Origin: Chryseobacterium populi
GTDB taxonomy: Bacteria; Bacteroidota; Bacteroidia; Flavobacteriales; Weeksellaceae
Assembly: GCF_000282115.1 (NCBI RefSeq)
Contig: NZ_AKJY01000066.1
Coordinates: 1 to 37,555, forward strand
DNA: 37,555 bases
Reading direction: 5' to 3'
A program made the translations under genes and the position numbers. Positions 17,488 through 25,347 of the stretch are shown one piece after another. The notes below the pieces were generated by a model. It saw nothing but the letters and a program-made list of their open reading frames with translations. It ran no database searches and had not been told where the DNA came from. The stretch's first letter is position 1, and each line of letters begins with the position of its first letter.

Positions 17488-19701
17488 TTAGAGTTTATAG
17501 GTAAAGCTTCCCATAACATTGGCTAACGGCTGTGCATTTGCGGTTGTATAGCCGTTCCAGTAATGCTCATTGGTAAAATTGTCTACTTTTACACCGATTC
17601 TGAATTTTTTGGCATCATAAAATGCATTGGCATTTAGTACGAAATATTTTGGAAGGATGAAAGTTCCCATTGAAACAGAGTTTACAATTTTATTGTCGCT
17701 TGCATAATTTCCACCTACGCCAAACCCTAATCCTTTAAGTTTACCATCAAGAAACTGGTAGCTTGCATTAAAGTTGACCAGCCATGGGGAAGATGCTGTT
17801 GATGGCCTTCTCCCGATAACATCAGAAGCTGCTTCCGTATACTCCATATCATTATAGCTGACCCCTGCGATTAATGAGAACCCTTTTACGAGATATGCGT
17901 TTACTTCCAACTCAACTCCCTGGCTCGTTAAAGATCCGGCCTGGTTTTGTACTGCTTGTCCGGTGTCTGTGAGATTTCCGGTATTTAAAAGTGTGTTTTT
18001 CACTTTAATGTTGTAGTAGCTTACTGTAGAACTGATTCTTCCATTCAGAATGTTTGTCTTAAAACCTCCTTCAAACTGATTAGCCCTTTCCGGGTCTGAA
18101 AGCTTAATATTTCCTGCAACATCTGCGGTGTAGTAACCATTACTGTTGAAAGCATTTTGATAGTTTCCAAAGACAGATACTTTTTCAGGAATAACCTGGT
18201 AAACAATTCCTAGTTTAGGAGACCATGCTGATTGACTAAAAGTATTAGCCGATTCAGTTCCTCTTTTTCCTCCTCCGAAATTTCGGCTTTCATATCGTAA
18301 TCCGGCAAGAATGTTAAGCCCTGAGATTGGTGTGAATACATTGGAAATATATCCGCTGTAAATGTCATCGCTTCCAGAAGAGATATAAGTATTATTAGCA
18401 TCAAAATCATAACCGGGAAGGTTCTGATAATAGCTGTAAGTAGCAGCCAATGACTGACCGTTCATATTGGTGTAATCTGTCCCTTTAAAAGGAACCCAGT
18501 CAAAATTGGTAAACAGGAAATTCTGATTATCTTTCACTTTCATATAATCAAATCCTGCAACTGTTCTGTTTCTCATACTCCCGATATTGAAATCGAAATT
18601 AAAGTTCTGCTGAACCTGGAAGTAAGTTTTCTTACTGTCTTTCGTAGACTGGTCGGCTCTTACTATTCCTAATTCGGTGTCTGCAGGGTTTTGGGTTACT
18701 GCATATTGGGGAGCAAAATAAAAATAGGGATTGAAGCCGTCTGAATAAGAATAAGCAGTGCTTACATTGGTAGATGATTTTATGTGTTCATTAATTTTAT
18801 AATTAACCTGTCCGAAGAAATTTCTTGCTCTGGCAGTCGTTTTAAGGTCTTTACCCGAATAAGTCTGTTTATAATCATATCCAAATTTCTCAAGCTGATC
18901 CATATTATCAGCTCCTAACTCTGAGCTTGGTAAATAAAAGAAAAATGCCGTTTCAGGATAAGCATCTGTCTCATACATTTCTAATTCAGCATTGATTTCT
19001 AAGTTTTCAGTTGGACGATAAGTAATGGAAGGAGTAAATGCATAAAACGAGTTTTTAGCATCGGTCCTCTGAAAAGTTCCCTGATTGGTATAAGCGGTAT
19101 TGAGCCTGAATAAAAGTTTTTTATCCTTTGTCAATGGAGTATTCACGTCAGTCTGAACTCTGTAATAATTATAACTTCCGCCCGCAAGAGAAACAGCTCC
19201 TGCAAAAGTTTCAAATGGTTTTTTAGTAACCCTGTTAACTACTCCTCCGTAAGAAGTGGCATTACTGCCGAATAATGTTGCTGATGGTCCCTTTAATACT
19301 TCCACTCTTTCAACATTAATAGCATCCATAGAAGTAGTAATAGGAGCGACCAAGCCGTTTCTCATTGAGTTTGCTGCCACAAAGCCTCTCAGATTAAGGA
19401 AAATCCCTCCATCTCCGGCCCTGTTGGTAGCACTCCACATTTTTTGGGCTCCCGGAACATTTCTGAATGCATCATCAACGTTAAAAAGCAACTGATTGTC
19501 CAAAACACCTTTATCAATTGAAGAATATACCTGCGGATCTTCTATAGCTTTCAAAGACATTTTATTGGAATAATCACTGTCTTTCTTGATATAGGTATTG
19601 ATAATGACTTCATCAATGTTCTTTATATTAGTAGAATCTTTTTGCTGGGCAAAAATGAAGGCAGAACCCAATAATGAGGCACAGATCAGTACATTTTTCA
19701 T
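17488..19701 (-). CDS. TonB-dependent siderophore receptor, first gene of the iron cluster
   Basis: An outer-membrane receptor of 737 residues when started at ATG 19701. The reading frame is open to 19776, but the extra 25 residues (beginning MHDKYQANN) precede a perfect signal peptide MKNVLICASLLGSAFIFA, and a TATATTTG promoter element (19719-19726) falls inside that extension. I therefore reject the longer start. TonB box IDEVIINTY, plug motifs DDAFRNVPGAQK, FLNLRGFVAANSMRNGL, VERVEVLKGPSATLFGS and GGVVNRVTKKP follow, then the barrel to GSFTYKL. It is the promoter-proximal gene of the five-gene cluster. The ligand is unknown; it is related to the FhuA/ferrichrome-type receptors. Confidence 0.92.
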   Translation of the reverse strand: MKNVLICASLLGSAFIFAQQKDSTNIKNIDEVIINTYIKKDSDYSNKMSLKAIEDPQVYSSIDKGVLDNQLLFNVDDAFRNVPGAQKMWSATNRAGDGGIFLNLRGFVAANSMRNGLVAPITTSMDAINVERVEVLKGPSATLFGSNATSYGGVVNRVTKKPFETFAGAVSLAGGSYNYYRVQTDVNTPLTKDKKLLFRLNTAYTNQGTFQRTDAKNSFYAFTPSITYRPTENLEINAELEMYETDAYPETAFFFYLPSSELGADNMDQLEKFGYDYKQTYSGKDLKTTARARNFFGQVNYKINEHIKSSTNVSTAYSYSDGFNPYFYFAPQYAVTQNPADTELGIVRADQSTKDSKKTYFQVQQNFNFDFNIGSMRNRTVAGFDYMKVKDNQNFLFTNFDWVPFKGTDYTNMNGQSLAATYSYYQNLPGYDFDANNTYISSGSDDIYSGYISNVFTPISGLNILAGLRYESRNFGGGKRGTESANTFSQSAWSPKLGIVYQVIPEKVSVFGNYQNAFNSNGYYTADVAGNIKLSDPERANQFEGGFKTNILNGRISSTVSYYNIKVKNTLLNTGNLTDTGQAVQNQAGSLTSQGVELEVNAYLVKGFSLIAGVSYNDMEYTEAASDVIGRRPSTASSPWLVNFNASYQFLDGKLKGLGFGVGGNYASDNKIVNSVSMGTFILPKYFVLNANAFYDAKKFRIGVKVDNFTNEHYWNGYTTANAQPLANVMGSFTYKL

Positions 19702-19718
19702 GAAAGGAGATTTTTTTG

Positions 19719-19756
19719 CAAATATATTGTTTTTAATTATTCTAAATAAATTATTC
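19719..19756 (-). promoter_or_regulatory. Promoter and possible operator of the iron-uptake cluster
   Basis: Minus-strand TATATTTG (19719-19726) is a full match to TAnnTTTG, 17 bases before the corrected ATG. Directly upstream are two copies of AATTATTC (19735-19742 and 19749-19756), 14 bases apart on the plus strand. Their AT-rich form and position fit a repressor site such as Fur. That is inference: I do not see a textbook Fur box. Confidence 0.5.
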
Positions 19757-19797
19757 GCTTGATATTTATCATGCAATTATTATACATTGAATAATAA

Positions 19798-19829
19798 AAC
19801 CCCGCTTCAGAGACTTCTGAAGCGGGGTT
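19798..19829 (-). terminator. Strong terminator of secA
   Basis: A perfect 14-bp stem (19798-19811 with 19816-19829), core CCCCGCTTCAGA, loop GACT, lying 22 bases after the secA stop on the minus strand and followed there by a T-rich run. It separates secA from the iron cluster. Confidence 0.9.
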
Positions 19830-19851
19830 CGTAATATTTGTAAATGATTTC

Positions 19852-22800
19852 CTAAGCCGGGATTTCTCCTTTGTATAAGAAAGAAATTATTTCTTTGTTC
19901 ATTTTATCTACCATTTCGCTGAATAAGTGGAAAGATTCCTGTTTGTAAATAACAAGCGGATCTTTCTGTTCGTAAACAGCACCCTGTGAGGATCTTCTCA
20001 AATCGTCCATTTCACGGAGATGAAGTTTCCAGTTTTCATCGATAATGGATAATGTGATGTTCTTTTCAAAATCGTTGATTAGGCTTTCACATTGAGTTTC
20101 ATAAGATTCTTTAAGGTCGGTAACAATAGTCATTGTCTTGTGCCCGTCGGTAAACGGAACCTGGATCATCTTAAACATTGAACCCTGATTCTGATATACA
20201 TTCTCAATAATCGGGAATGATTTTTCTTTCAATAAGTTCAGCTTCATCTGATAATCTTCCTGAGCCGCTTTGAAAAGAATATTCGTCAATTCCGGAACCT
20301 GTTTGTTTTTGAAATCATTTTCAGAAACCGGAGATTCCATAGTGAAATTCTTGATAATGTCGAATTCAAAATCCTTATAGTTTCCATTAGCTTTACCTTT
20401 TGTAACGATAGAGTTGGAAACATCAAAAATCATATTGGTGATGTCATATTTCAGGTGATCTCCGAAAAGGGCATTCTTTCTTCTCTTATAGATTACATCA
20501 CGTTGCTTGTTCATTACGTCATCATACTCAAGAAGTCTCTTTCTGATTCCGAAGTTGTTTTCCTCTACTTTTTTCTGAGCTCTTTCGATGGACTTGCTGA
20601 TCATGGAATGCTGAATAACTTCACCTTCCTTATGACCCATTCTGTCCATCATTTTAGCGATCCTTTCAGAACCGAACAAACGCATCAGGTTATCTTCAAG
20701 AGATACATAGAACTGAGAACTTCCCGGGTCTCCCTGACGCCCTGCTCTACCTCTAAGCTGTCTGTCAACACGTCTTGAATCATGTCTTTCTGTACCGATA
20801 ATAGCTAAACCTCCGGCTTCTTTAACCTCTTTAGAAAGCTTGATATCCGTACCACGACCTGCCATGTTGGTTGCAATTGTTACAACTCCCGGTTGTCCTG
20901 CTCCGGCAACAATTTCTGCTTCCTTCTTGTGAAGTTTCGCGTTCAGTACCTGGTGCTGGATTTTTCTTAACTGAAGCGCTTTTGAAAGCAACTGAGAAAT
21001 CTCCACAGAAGTAGTACCTACAAGTACCGGTCTTCCTGCTGCGGTTAATTTTTCAACTTCTTCAATTACAGCGTTATATTTTTCACGGTTAGTCTTATAA
21101 ACTAAATCCTGTCTGTCATGTCTTACAATAGGACGGTTGGTAGGAATTACCACTACATCCAGTTTGTAAATTTCCCAAAGCTCACCCGCTTCAGTTTCTG
21201 CAGTACCCGTCATCCCCGCAAGCTTGTTGTACATACGGAAATAGTTCTGTAATGTTACCGTCGCAAAAGTCTGGGTTGCTGCTTCAATCTTTACATTCTC
21301 TTTCGCTTCAATAGCCTGGTGAAGTCCGTCTGAATAACGGCGGCCTTCCATGATACGGCCTGTCTGCTCGTCAACGATTTTTACTTCACCGTCAATCACT
21401 ACGTATTCATCATCTTTTTCAAATAAAGTATACGCTTTCAATAATTGACTCATCGTGTGGACACGCTCGGATTTTTCTGCGAAATCAGAGAAAAGTTTTT
21501 CTTTAGCCTCGAATTCTTCTTCTTTAGTTAAATTTTTAGCTTCAACTTCAGCAATTTCAGTTCCGATATCCGGAAGAACGAAGAAGTTCGGGTCGGAATT
21601 TCCCTGAGACATATAATCAACCCCTTTGTCTGTAAGATCAACCTGGTTGTTTTTCTCCTCGATCACAAAATAAAGATCTTTATCTACAATCGGCATGTCA
21701 CGGTTGTTATCCTGCATGTACTGGGCTTCTGTTTTTTGAAGAAGTGCCCTGTTTCCGCTTTCGGATAAAAACTTGATTAATTGTCTGTTTTTCGGAAGAC
21801 CTCTGTAAGCCTGAAGTAATTTGAAACCTCCTTCTTTATTGTTTCCGGCAGCAATTAATTTTTTAGCTTCATTAAAAATAGTGGAAACGGTCTTTTTCTG
21901 AACTTCAACGATTCTGTCGATAGAAGGTTTAAGAACGTCAAATTCCTGTCTGTCTCCTTGCGGAACTGGCCCTGAAATGATCAAGGGAGTCCTTGCATCA
22001 TCTACCAATACTGAGTCAACCTCATCCACGATCGCAAAGTTTAATTCTCTTTGTACCAGTTCTGATGGTGAAGTTACCATATTATCCCTCAGATAATCGA
22101 AACCGAATTCGTTATTGGTTCCGTAAGTAATATCCGAATTGTATGCTTTTCTTCTTCCGTCTGAGTTCGGCTGGTGATTATCGATACAATCGATGCTCAT
22201 TCCGTGGAACTGGTAAAGCGGTCCCATCCATGCGGAGTCCCTTTTGGCCAGATAGTCATTCACGGTTACCACGTGAACCCCTCTTTCAGGAAGTGAGTTT
22301 AAGTAAATAGGTAATGTTCCTACCAGGGTTTTACCTTCACCGGTTGCCATTTCGGCAATTTTACCGCTGTGAAGAATAACCCCTCCGATAAACTGAACAT
22401 CATAGTGGACCATATCCCAAACTACAGGAGTTCCGGCTGCGTCCCAAGAGTTTTTCCAAACGGCTGTGTCTCCCTGAATTTCAACGAAATCTTTAGTTGC
22501 TGCAAGCTCTCTGTCCCAGTCTGTCGCTTTAATACGGATCTCTCCGTTTTGAGCCCATCTTCTTGCCGTTTCTTTTATCAATGCAAAAGCTTCGGGAAGT
22601 ATCTGACTAAGAACTTTTTCTTCAATGTCGTATGATTCCTTTTTTAGAGATTCAATTTTCGAAAAAAGAGTTTCTTTTTCATCAACGTTAGTTGAATTTT
22701 TTATCTGCTCTTTTATCTGTTCTATTTGGGCTGTTATCTTGCTGGTTGCAGATTTTATGCTCTGCTTAAACTCAGCAGTCTTTTCTCTTAAACCATCATC

Positions 22801-22923
22801 AGACAATTGCTGAATATCAGGTTCAACAGCTTTGATTTTTGTTACAACTTTTTTTACTTCTTTTAGGTCCTGCGCTTTTTTGTCTCCCAAAAACCCCTTA
22901 AGAACTTTGTTTAAAAAACTCAT
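19852..22923 (-). CDS. secA: SecA preprotein translocase ATPase
   Basis: The motor that pushes secretory proteins through SecYEG. At 1023 residues it is longer than E. coli SecA, as is usual in Bacteroidota, because of an insertion in the first nucleotide-binding domain. Visible motifs: Walker A in [42 protein letters not shown], the DEAD-like [42 protein letters not shown] and [17 protein letters not shown]. The helical scaffold and wing follow, ending [13 protein letters not shown] and FLYKGEIPA. There is no C-terminal zinc-binding tail (CxCxSG...CH), which many SecA proteins carry to bind SecB and lipids. The stop is close to the terminator, so this is the true end and not a truncation by the window. 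Confidence 0.97.
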   Translation of the reverse strand: MSFLNKVLKGFLGDKKAQDLKEVKKVVTKIKAVEPDIQQLSDDGLREKTAEFKQSIKSATSKITAQIEQIKEQIKNSTNVDEKETLFSKIESLKKESYDIEEKVLSQILPEAFALIKETARRWAQNGEIRIKATDWDRELAATKDFVEIQGDTAVWKNSWDAAGTPVVWDMVHYDVQFIGGVILHSGKIAEMATGEGKTLVGTLPIYLNSLPERGVHVVTVNDYLAKRDSAWMGPLYQFHGMSIDCIDNHQPNSDGRRKAYNSDITYGTNNEFGFDYLRDNMVTSPSELVQRELNFAIVDEVDSVLVDDARTPLIISGPVPQGDRQEFDVLKPSIDRIVEVQKKTVSTIFNEAKKLIAAGNNKEGGFKLLQAYRGLPKNRQLIKFLSESGNRALLQKTEAQYMQDNNRDMPIVDKDLYFVIEEKNNQVDLTDKGVDYMSQGNSDPNFFVLPDIGTEIAEVEAKNLTKEEEFEAKEKLFSDFAEKSERVHTMSQLLKAYTLFEKDDEYVVIDGEVKIVDEQTGRIMEGRRYSDGLHQAIEAKENVKIEAATQTFATVTLQNYFRMYNKLAGMTGTAETEAGELWEIYKLDVVVIPTNRPIVRHDRQDLVYKTNREKYNAVIEEVEKLTAAGRPVLVGTTSVEISQLLSKALQLRKIQHQVLNAKLHKKEAEIVAGAGQPGVVTIATNMAGRGTDIKLSKEVKEAGGLAIIGTERHDSRRVDRQLRGRAGRQGDPGSSQFYVSLEDNLMRLFGSERIAKMMDRMGHKEGEVIQHSMISKSIERAQKKVEENNFGIRKRLLEYDDVMNKQRDVIYKRRKNALFGDHLKYDITNMIFDVSNSIVTKGKANGNYKDFEFDIIKNFTMESPVSENDFKNKQVPELTNILFKAAQEDYQMKLNLLKEKSFPIIENVYQNQGSMFKMIQVPFTDGHKTMTIVTDLKESYETQCESLINDFEKNITLSIIDENWKLHLREMDDLRRSSQGAVYEQKDPLVIYKQESFHLFSEMVDKMNKEIISFLYKGEIPA

Positions 22924-22941
22924 AGATTTTTACTTTATGCC

Positions 22942-23046
22942 TAAAGCAATATGCTTTAAGCGTTTTACTAATACGCCTATTGCGCAAAAATGATATTTAA
23001 AAAGGCAAATAAGCTTTAAGCTTATGGCCTAAAGCTCATCGCTTTA
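22942..23046. repeat. Cluster of related AAAGC hairpins between secA and the DUF2795 gene
   Basis: Three mirrored units: TAAAGCA-ATA-TGCTTTA (22942-22958), ATAAGCTT-T-AAGCTTAT (23009-23025) and CCTAAAGC...GCTTTA (about 23028-23046). The first and third share the frame GCCTAAAGC/GGCCTAAAGC followed by an AT-containing loop and GCTTTA. They could end the DUF2795 transcript and affect secA expression. Confidence 0.55.
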
Positions 23047-23047
23047 T

Positions 23048-23269
23048 TTAATATTCGTCCTCGTTCCAAAGGTAATCCTCATCCGTAGGATAGTCACTCC
23101 ATATCTCATCGATGGCATCATAAACTTCTCCTTCATCCTCGATCGCCTGAAGATTTTCTACTACTTCCATAGGTGCACCAGTTCTGATTGCATAATCAAT
23201 AAGCTCTGATTTTGTCATTGGCCAAGGTGCGTCGCTTAAATATGAAGCTAATTCTAATGTCCAGTACAT
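23048..23269 (-). CDS. Small acidic DUF2795-type protein
   Basis: A 73-residue acidic protein: MYWTLELASYLSDAPWPMT, KSELIDYAIRTGAPMEVVEN, then a Glu/Asp-rich tail (AIEDEGEVYDAIDEIW, YPTDEDYLWNEDEY). The core with W-P-x-T-K-x-E-L-x-x-Y-A and a helical A-P-x-x-V-x-x-N-L resembles DUF2795, a small domain of unknown function common in Bacteroidota. It has its own TACTTTTG promoter element 17 bases before the ATG. Being upstream of secA on the same strand, with 124 bp of hairpin repeats between, it may be read through into secA. No function can be assigned. Confidence 0.8.
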   Translation of the reverse strand: MYWTLELASYLSDAPWPMTKSELIDYAIRTGAPMEVVENLQAIEDEGEVYDAIDEIWSDYPTDEDYLWNEDEY

Positions 23270-23286
23270 AATATTCTAATTTTTTG

Positions 23287-23294
23287 CAAAAGTA
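23287..23294 (-). promoter_or_regulatory. Bacteroidota -7 element for the DUF2795 gene
   Basis: Minus-strand TACTTTTG, a full match to TAnnTTTG, ends 17 bases before the ATG. The same octamer drives pabB and the divergent membrane-protein gene at 34595-34622. Confidence 0.6.
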
Positions 23295-23408
23295 TAAAAA
23301 TAGGTTATATTATAAACTTTTTTATACCTGATTTTCAATTCTTTTTATTAAATTTTGTTCATAGGCTGTTATATCCCGCTTTAGAGCAAGGTGACAACGA
23401 ACTTGATG

Positions 23409-24431
23409 TCATTTTCTCAAAAACCATTCCACAAATTTTTTTATGCCATTTTGGAAGTCTGTGTCTGGTTTGTAACCGATTAAAGTTTTTGCTTTACTGA
23501 TATCAGCATTGGTTTTTTGTACATCTCCGGGCTGCATGGGCAATACCTTTTTATGGGCTTTTTTATCCAAAGCTTTCTCTATAACAGAGAGCATTTCAGA
23601 CAGATTAATTACTTCGTTTTCTCCAAGATTGATGATCTCATAAACACCGGAATTGTTTTCCAGATAACTGACAGACTTTATGATTCCGTCAATAATATCA
23701 TCGATATAAGTATAGTCTCTTGCTGTATTTCCGTCCCCATAAAATGGGATTTCCTGGCCTTCTGAAATCAATCTGGTAAATTTATGTATCGCTAAATCAG
23801 GTCTTTGCCGTGGCCCGTATACCGTAAAGAACCTTAGCTGTATCATATCAATATGGTATAGCTGATGGTATACATGGCCTATAACTTCACCGCATTTTTT
23901 GGTGGCTGCATAAGGAGAAATAGGATTGTCTACATTATCTGTTTCGGCAAAAGGTATTTTTTCGTTGTTTCCATAAACACTTGAAGAAGAGGCGCAAATG
24001 AACTTATTAATATGATATTCTTTACAAAGCTCCCACAAATTCATTGTTCCGCGAACATTTACTTCTTCATACTCCAGTGGTCTTTCAATAGAAGGACGTA
24101 CCCCGGCAAGAGCAGCCAGATGAATGATCAGATCAATCTGGTGGTTTTTAAATATATTTTCAAGGCCTTCCTTATCCCTGATATCCTGATAATAAAGAAT
24201 GTAATCATTTGATTTTGAGATTGAAATTAAGGTTTCAATGTCTTTTTCCTTATCTGAGAAATCAAAATCCGAAAAATATCCAATAGATTCTAAAGTATTT
24301 TCAATTTTTGTCTGATAGCTGTAGAAATTATCAAAATTGTCAACGTTTATGACAGAATGTCCATTTTTCAATAGTTGTTCTGCTAAATGAGAACCAATAA
24401 ATCCGCTTCCTCCTGTTATTAGATATGTCAT
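23409..24431 (-). CDS. NAD-dependent sugar-nucleotide 4-epimerase (UDP-glucuronate/UDP-glucose type)
   Basis: A 340-residue extended short-chain dehydrogenase. The N-terminal Rossmann motif TGGSGFIG (6-13) binds NAD, with NVDNFDNFY after beta 2. AALAGVRPSIERPLEYEEVN, ASSSSVYGN and SPYAATKK contain the catalytic Ser/Thr and the YxxxK pair. FTVYGPRQRPDLAIHKF and YGDGNTARDYTYIDDI form the sugar-binding part. The pattern is that of UDP-glucuronate 4-epimerases and close GalE relatives, which supply sugars for capsule or LPS. The exact substrate is not settled from sequence. No other polysaccharide genes flank it. A TATTTTTG element lies 18 bases upstream of the start. Confidence 0.88.
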   Translation of the reverse strand: MTYLITGGSGFIGSHLAEQLLKNGHSVINVDNFDNFYSYQTKIENTLESIGYFSDFDFSDKEKDIETLISISKSNDYILYYQDIRDKEGLENIFKNHQIDLIIHLAALAGVRPSIERPLEYEEVNVRGTMNLWELCKEYHINKFICASSSSVYGNNEKIPFAETDNVDNPISPYAATKKCGEVIGHVYHQLYHIDMIQLRFFTVYGPRQRPDLAIHKFTRLISEGQEIPFYGDGNTARDYTYIDDIIDGIIKSVSYLENNSGVYEIINLGENEVINLSEMLSVIEKALDKKAHKKVLPMQPGDVQKTNADISKAKTLIGYKPDTDFQNGIKKFVEWFLRK

Positions 24432-24449
24432 CCGTGTTTTTTATTAGCA

Positions 24450-24457
24450 CAAAAATA
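24450..24457 (-). promoter_or_regulatory. Bacteroidota -7 element for the epimerase gene
   Basis: Minus-strand TATTTTTG (TAnnTTTG) ends 18 bases before the epimerase ATG, in the 88-bp divergent gap with the DUF2797 gene. Confidence 0.5.
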
Positions 24458-24519
24458 TAAAATTTAAGATTTGAAAATATAATTATTAAATTTACTTAAA
24501 AAAGTAATACAAAATTAAT

Positions 24520-25317
24520 ATGCAGTTTCAAGGGCAAATTTTAAAGATGACGAGCTATGATGATCAACCCATACAATACTATTTGAATCTTTCCGGAGAT
24601 TTAATTCATATGAATGAATTGTTTGGGAAAGAACTGACTATAAAACATACCGGGTTCCAATGTGTGAATTGTGGAGAAAACAAGCCGATTTACAGAATGG
24701 GATTTTGCAAAAGCTGTTTTTTTGAAAGTCCATATGCGAGTGATACCATTATTCGGCCTGAACTTTCCACAGCACATCTTGGCGTAGCGGAACGCGATCT
24801 TGAAGTAGAAAAAGAAATTCAGCTTCAGCCGCACACCGTATATCTGGCATACACCGGAGACGTAAAGGTAGGAGTAACAAGAAATACGCAAATCCCTACC
24901 CGATGGATTGACCAGGGAGCTACTTTTGCCCTGCCGATCGCCAGAACTGAAAACCGGTATGAAGCCGGAATGATAGAAGTTGCACTGAAAAATCATTTGC
25001 CGGATAAAACAAACTGGAAAAAAATGCTTCAGGATGATTTTGAAGGAGAAATGGATTTAGCAGATTTCCAGCAGAAAATAAAAGAATATTTTCCGGAAGA
25101 TTTCCAGAAGTTTTACAGTGAAGGAGAAGATTTGTGGAAATTTGACTATCCTTTTGACAAACCCGAAAAGGTAAGCTCTTTCACGTTGGATAAAAAACCA
25201 GAGTTTACAGGAAGGCTAACCGGAATTAAAGGTCAGTACCTTGGTTTTGAAGGTGGAAATTTTATCAATATAAGAGGGCATGAAGGATATGTAGTTGAAT
25301 TAAGTATAAAGAATTAA
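24520..25317 (+). CDS. DUF2797 family zinc-ribbon protein
   Basis: A 265-residue cytoplasmic protein. A four-Cys zinc ribbon is visible (Cys48, Cys51, Cys63, Cys66 in CVNCG and GFCKSC). After it comes HTVYLAYTGDVKVGVTR followed by RWIDQGATFALPIA, a layout reminiscent of a GIY-YIG fold (VYLAYTG...KVGVTR...R) although I cannot show nuclease activity. The C-terminal part is acidic then ends in a small beta domain (GRLTGIKGQYLGFEGG). The family is widespread in Bacteroidota with unknown function. Only 30 bp separate it from the AsmA-like gene, so the two are likely co-transcribed. Confidence 0.8.
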   Translation: MQFQGQILKMTSYDDQPIQYYLNLSGDLIHMNELFGKELTIKHTGFQCVNCGENKPIYRMGFCKSCFFESPYASDTIIRPELSTAHLGVAERDLEVEKEIQLQPHTVYLAYTGDVKVGVTRNTQIPTRWIDQGATFALPIARTENRYEAGMIEVALKNHLPDKTNWKKMLQDDFEGEMDLADFQQKIKEYFPEDFQKFYSEGEDLWKFDYPFDKPEKVSSFTLDKKPEFTGRLTGIKGQYLGFEGGNFINIRGHEGYVVELSIKN

Positions 25318-25347
25318 TTTAAAATATGATCTACACCAAACACAACT

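Noticed and set aside
19702..19776. N-terminal extension of the first TonB receptor (25 residues from 19776)
   Set aside because: It lies before a complete signal peptide and contains the promoter element; the ATG at 19701 is a better start.
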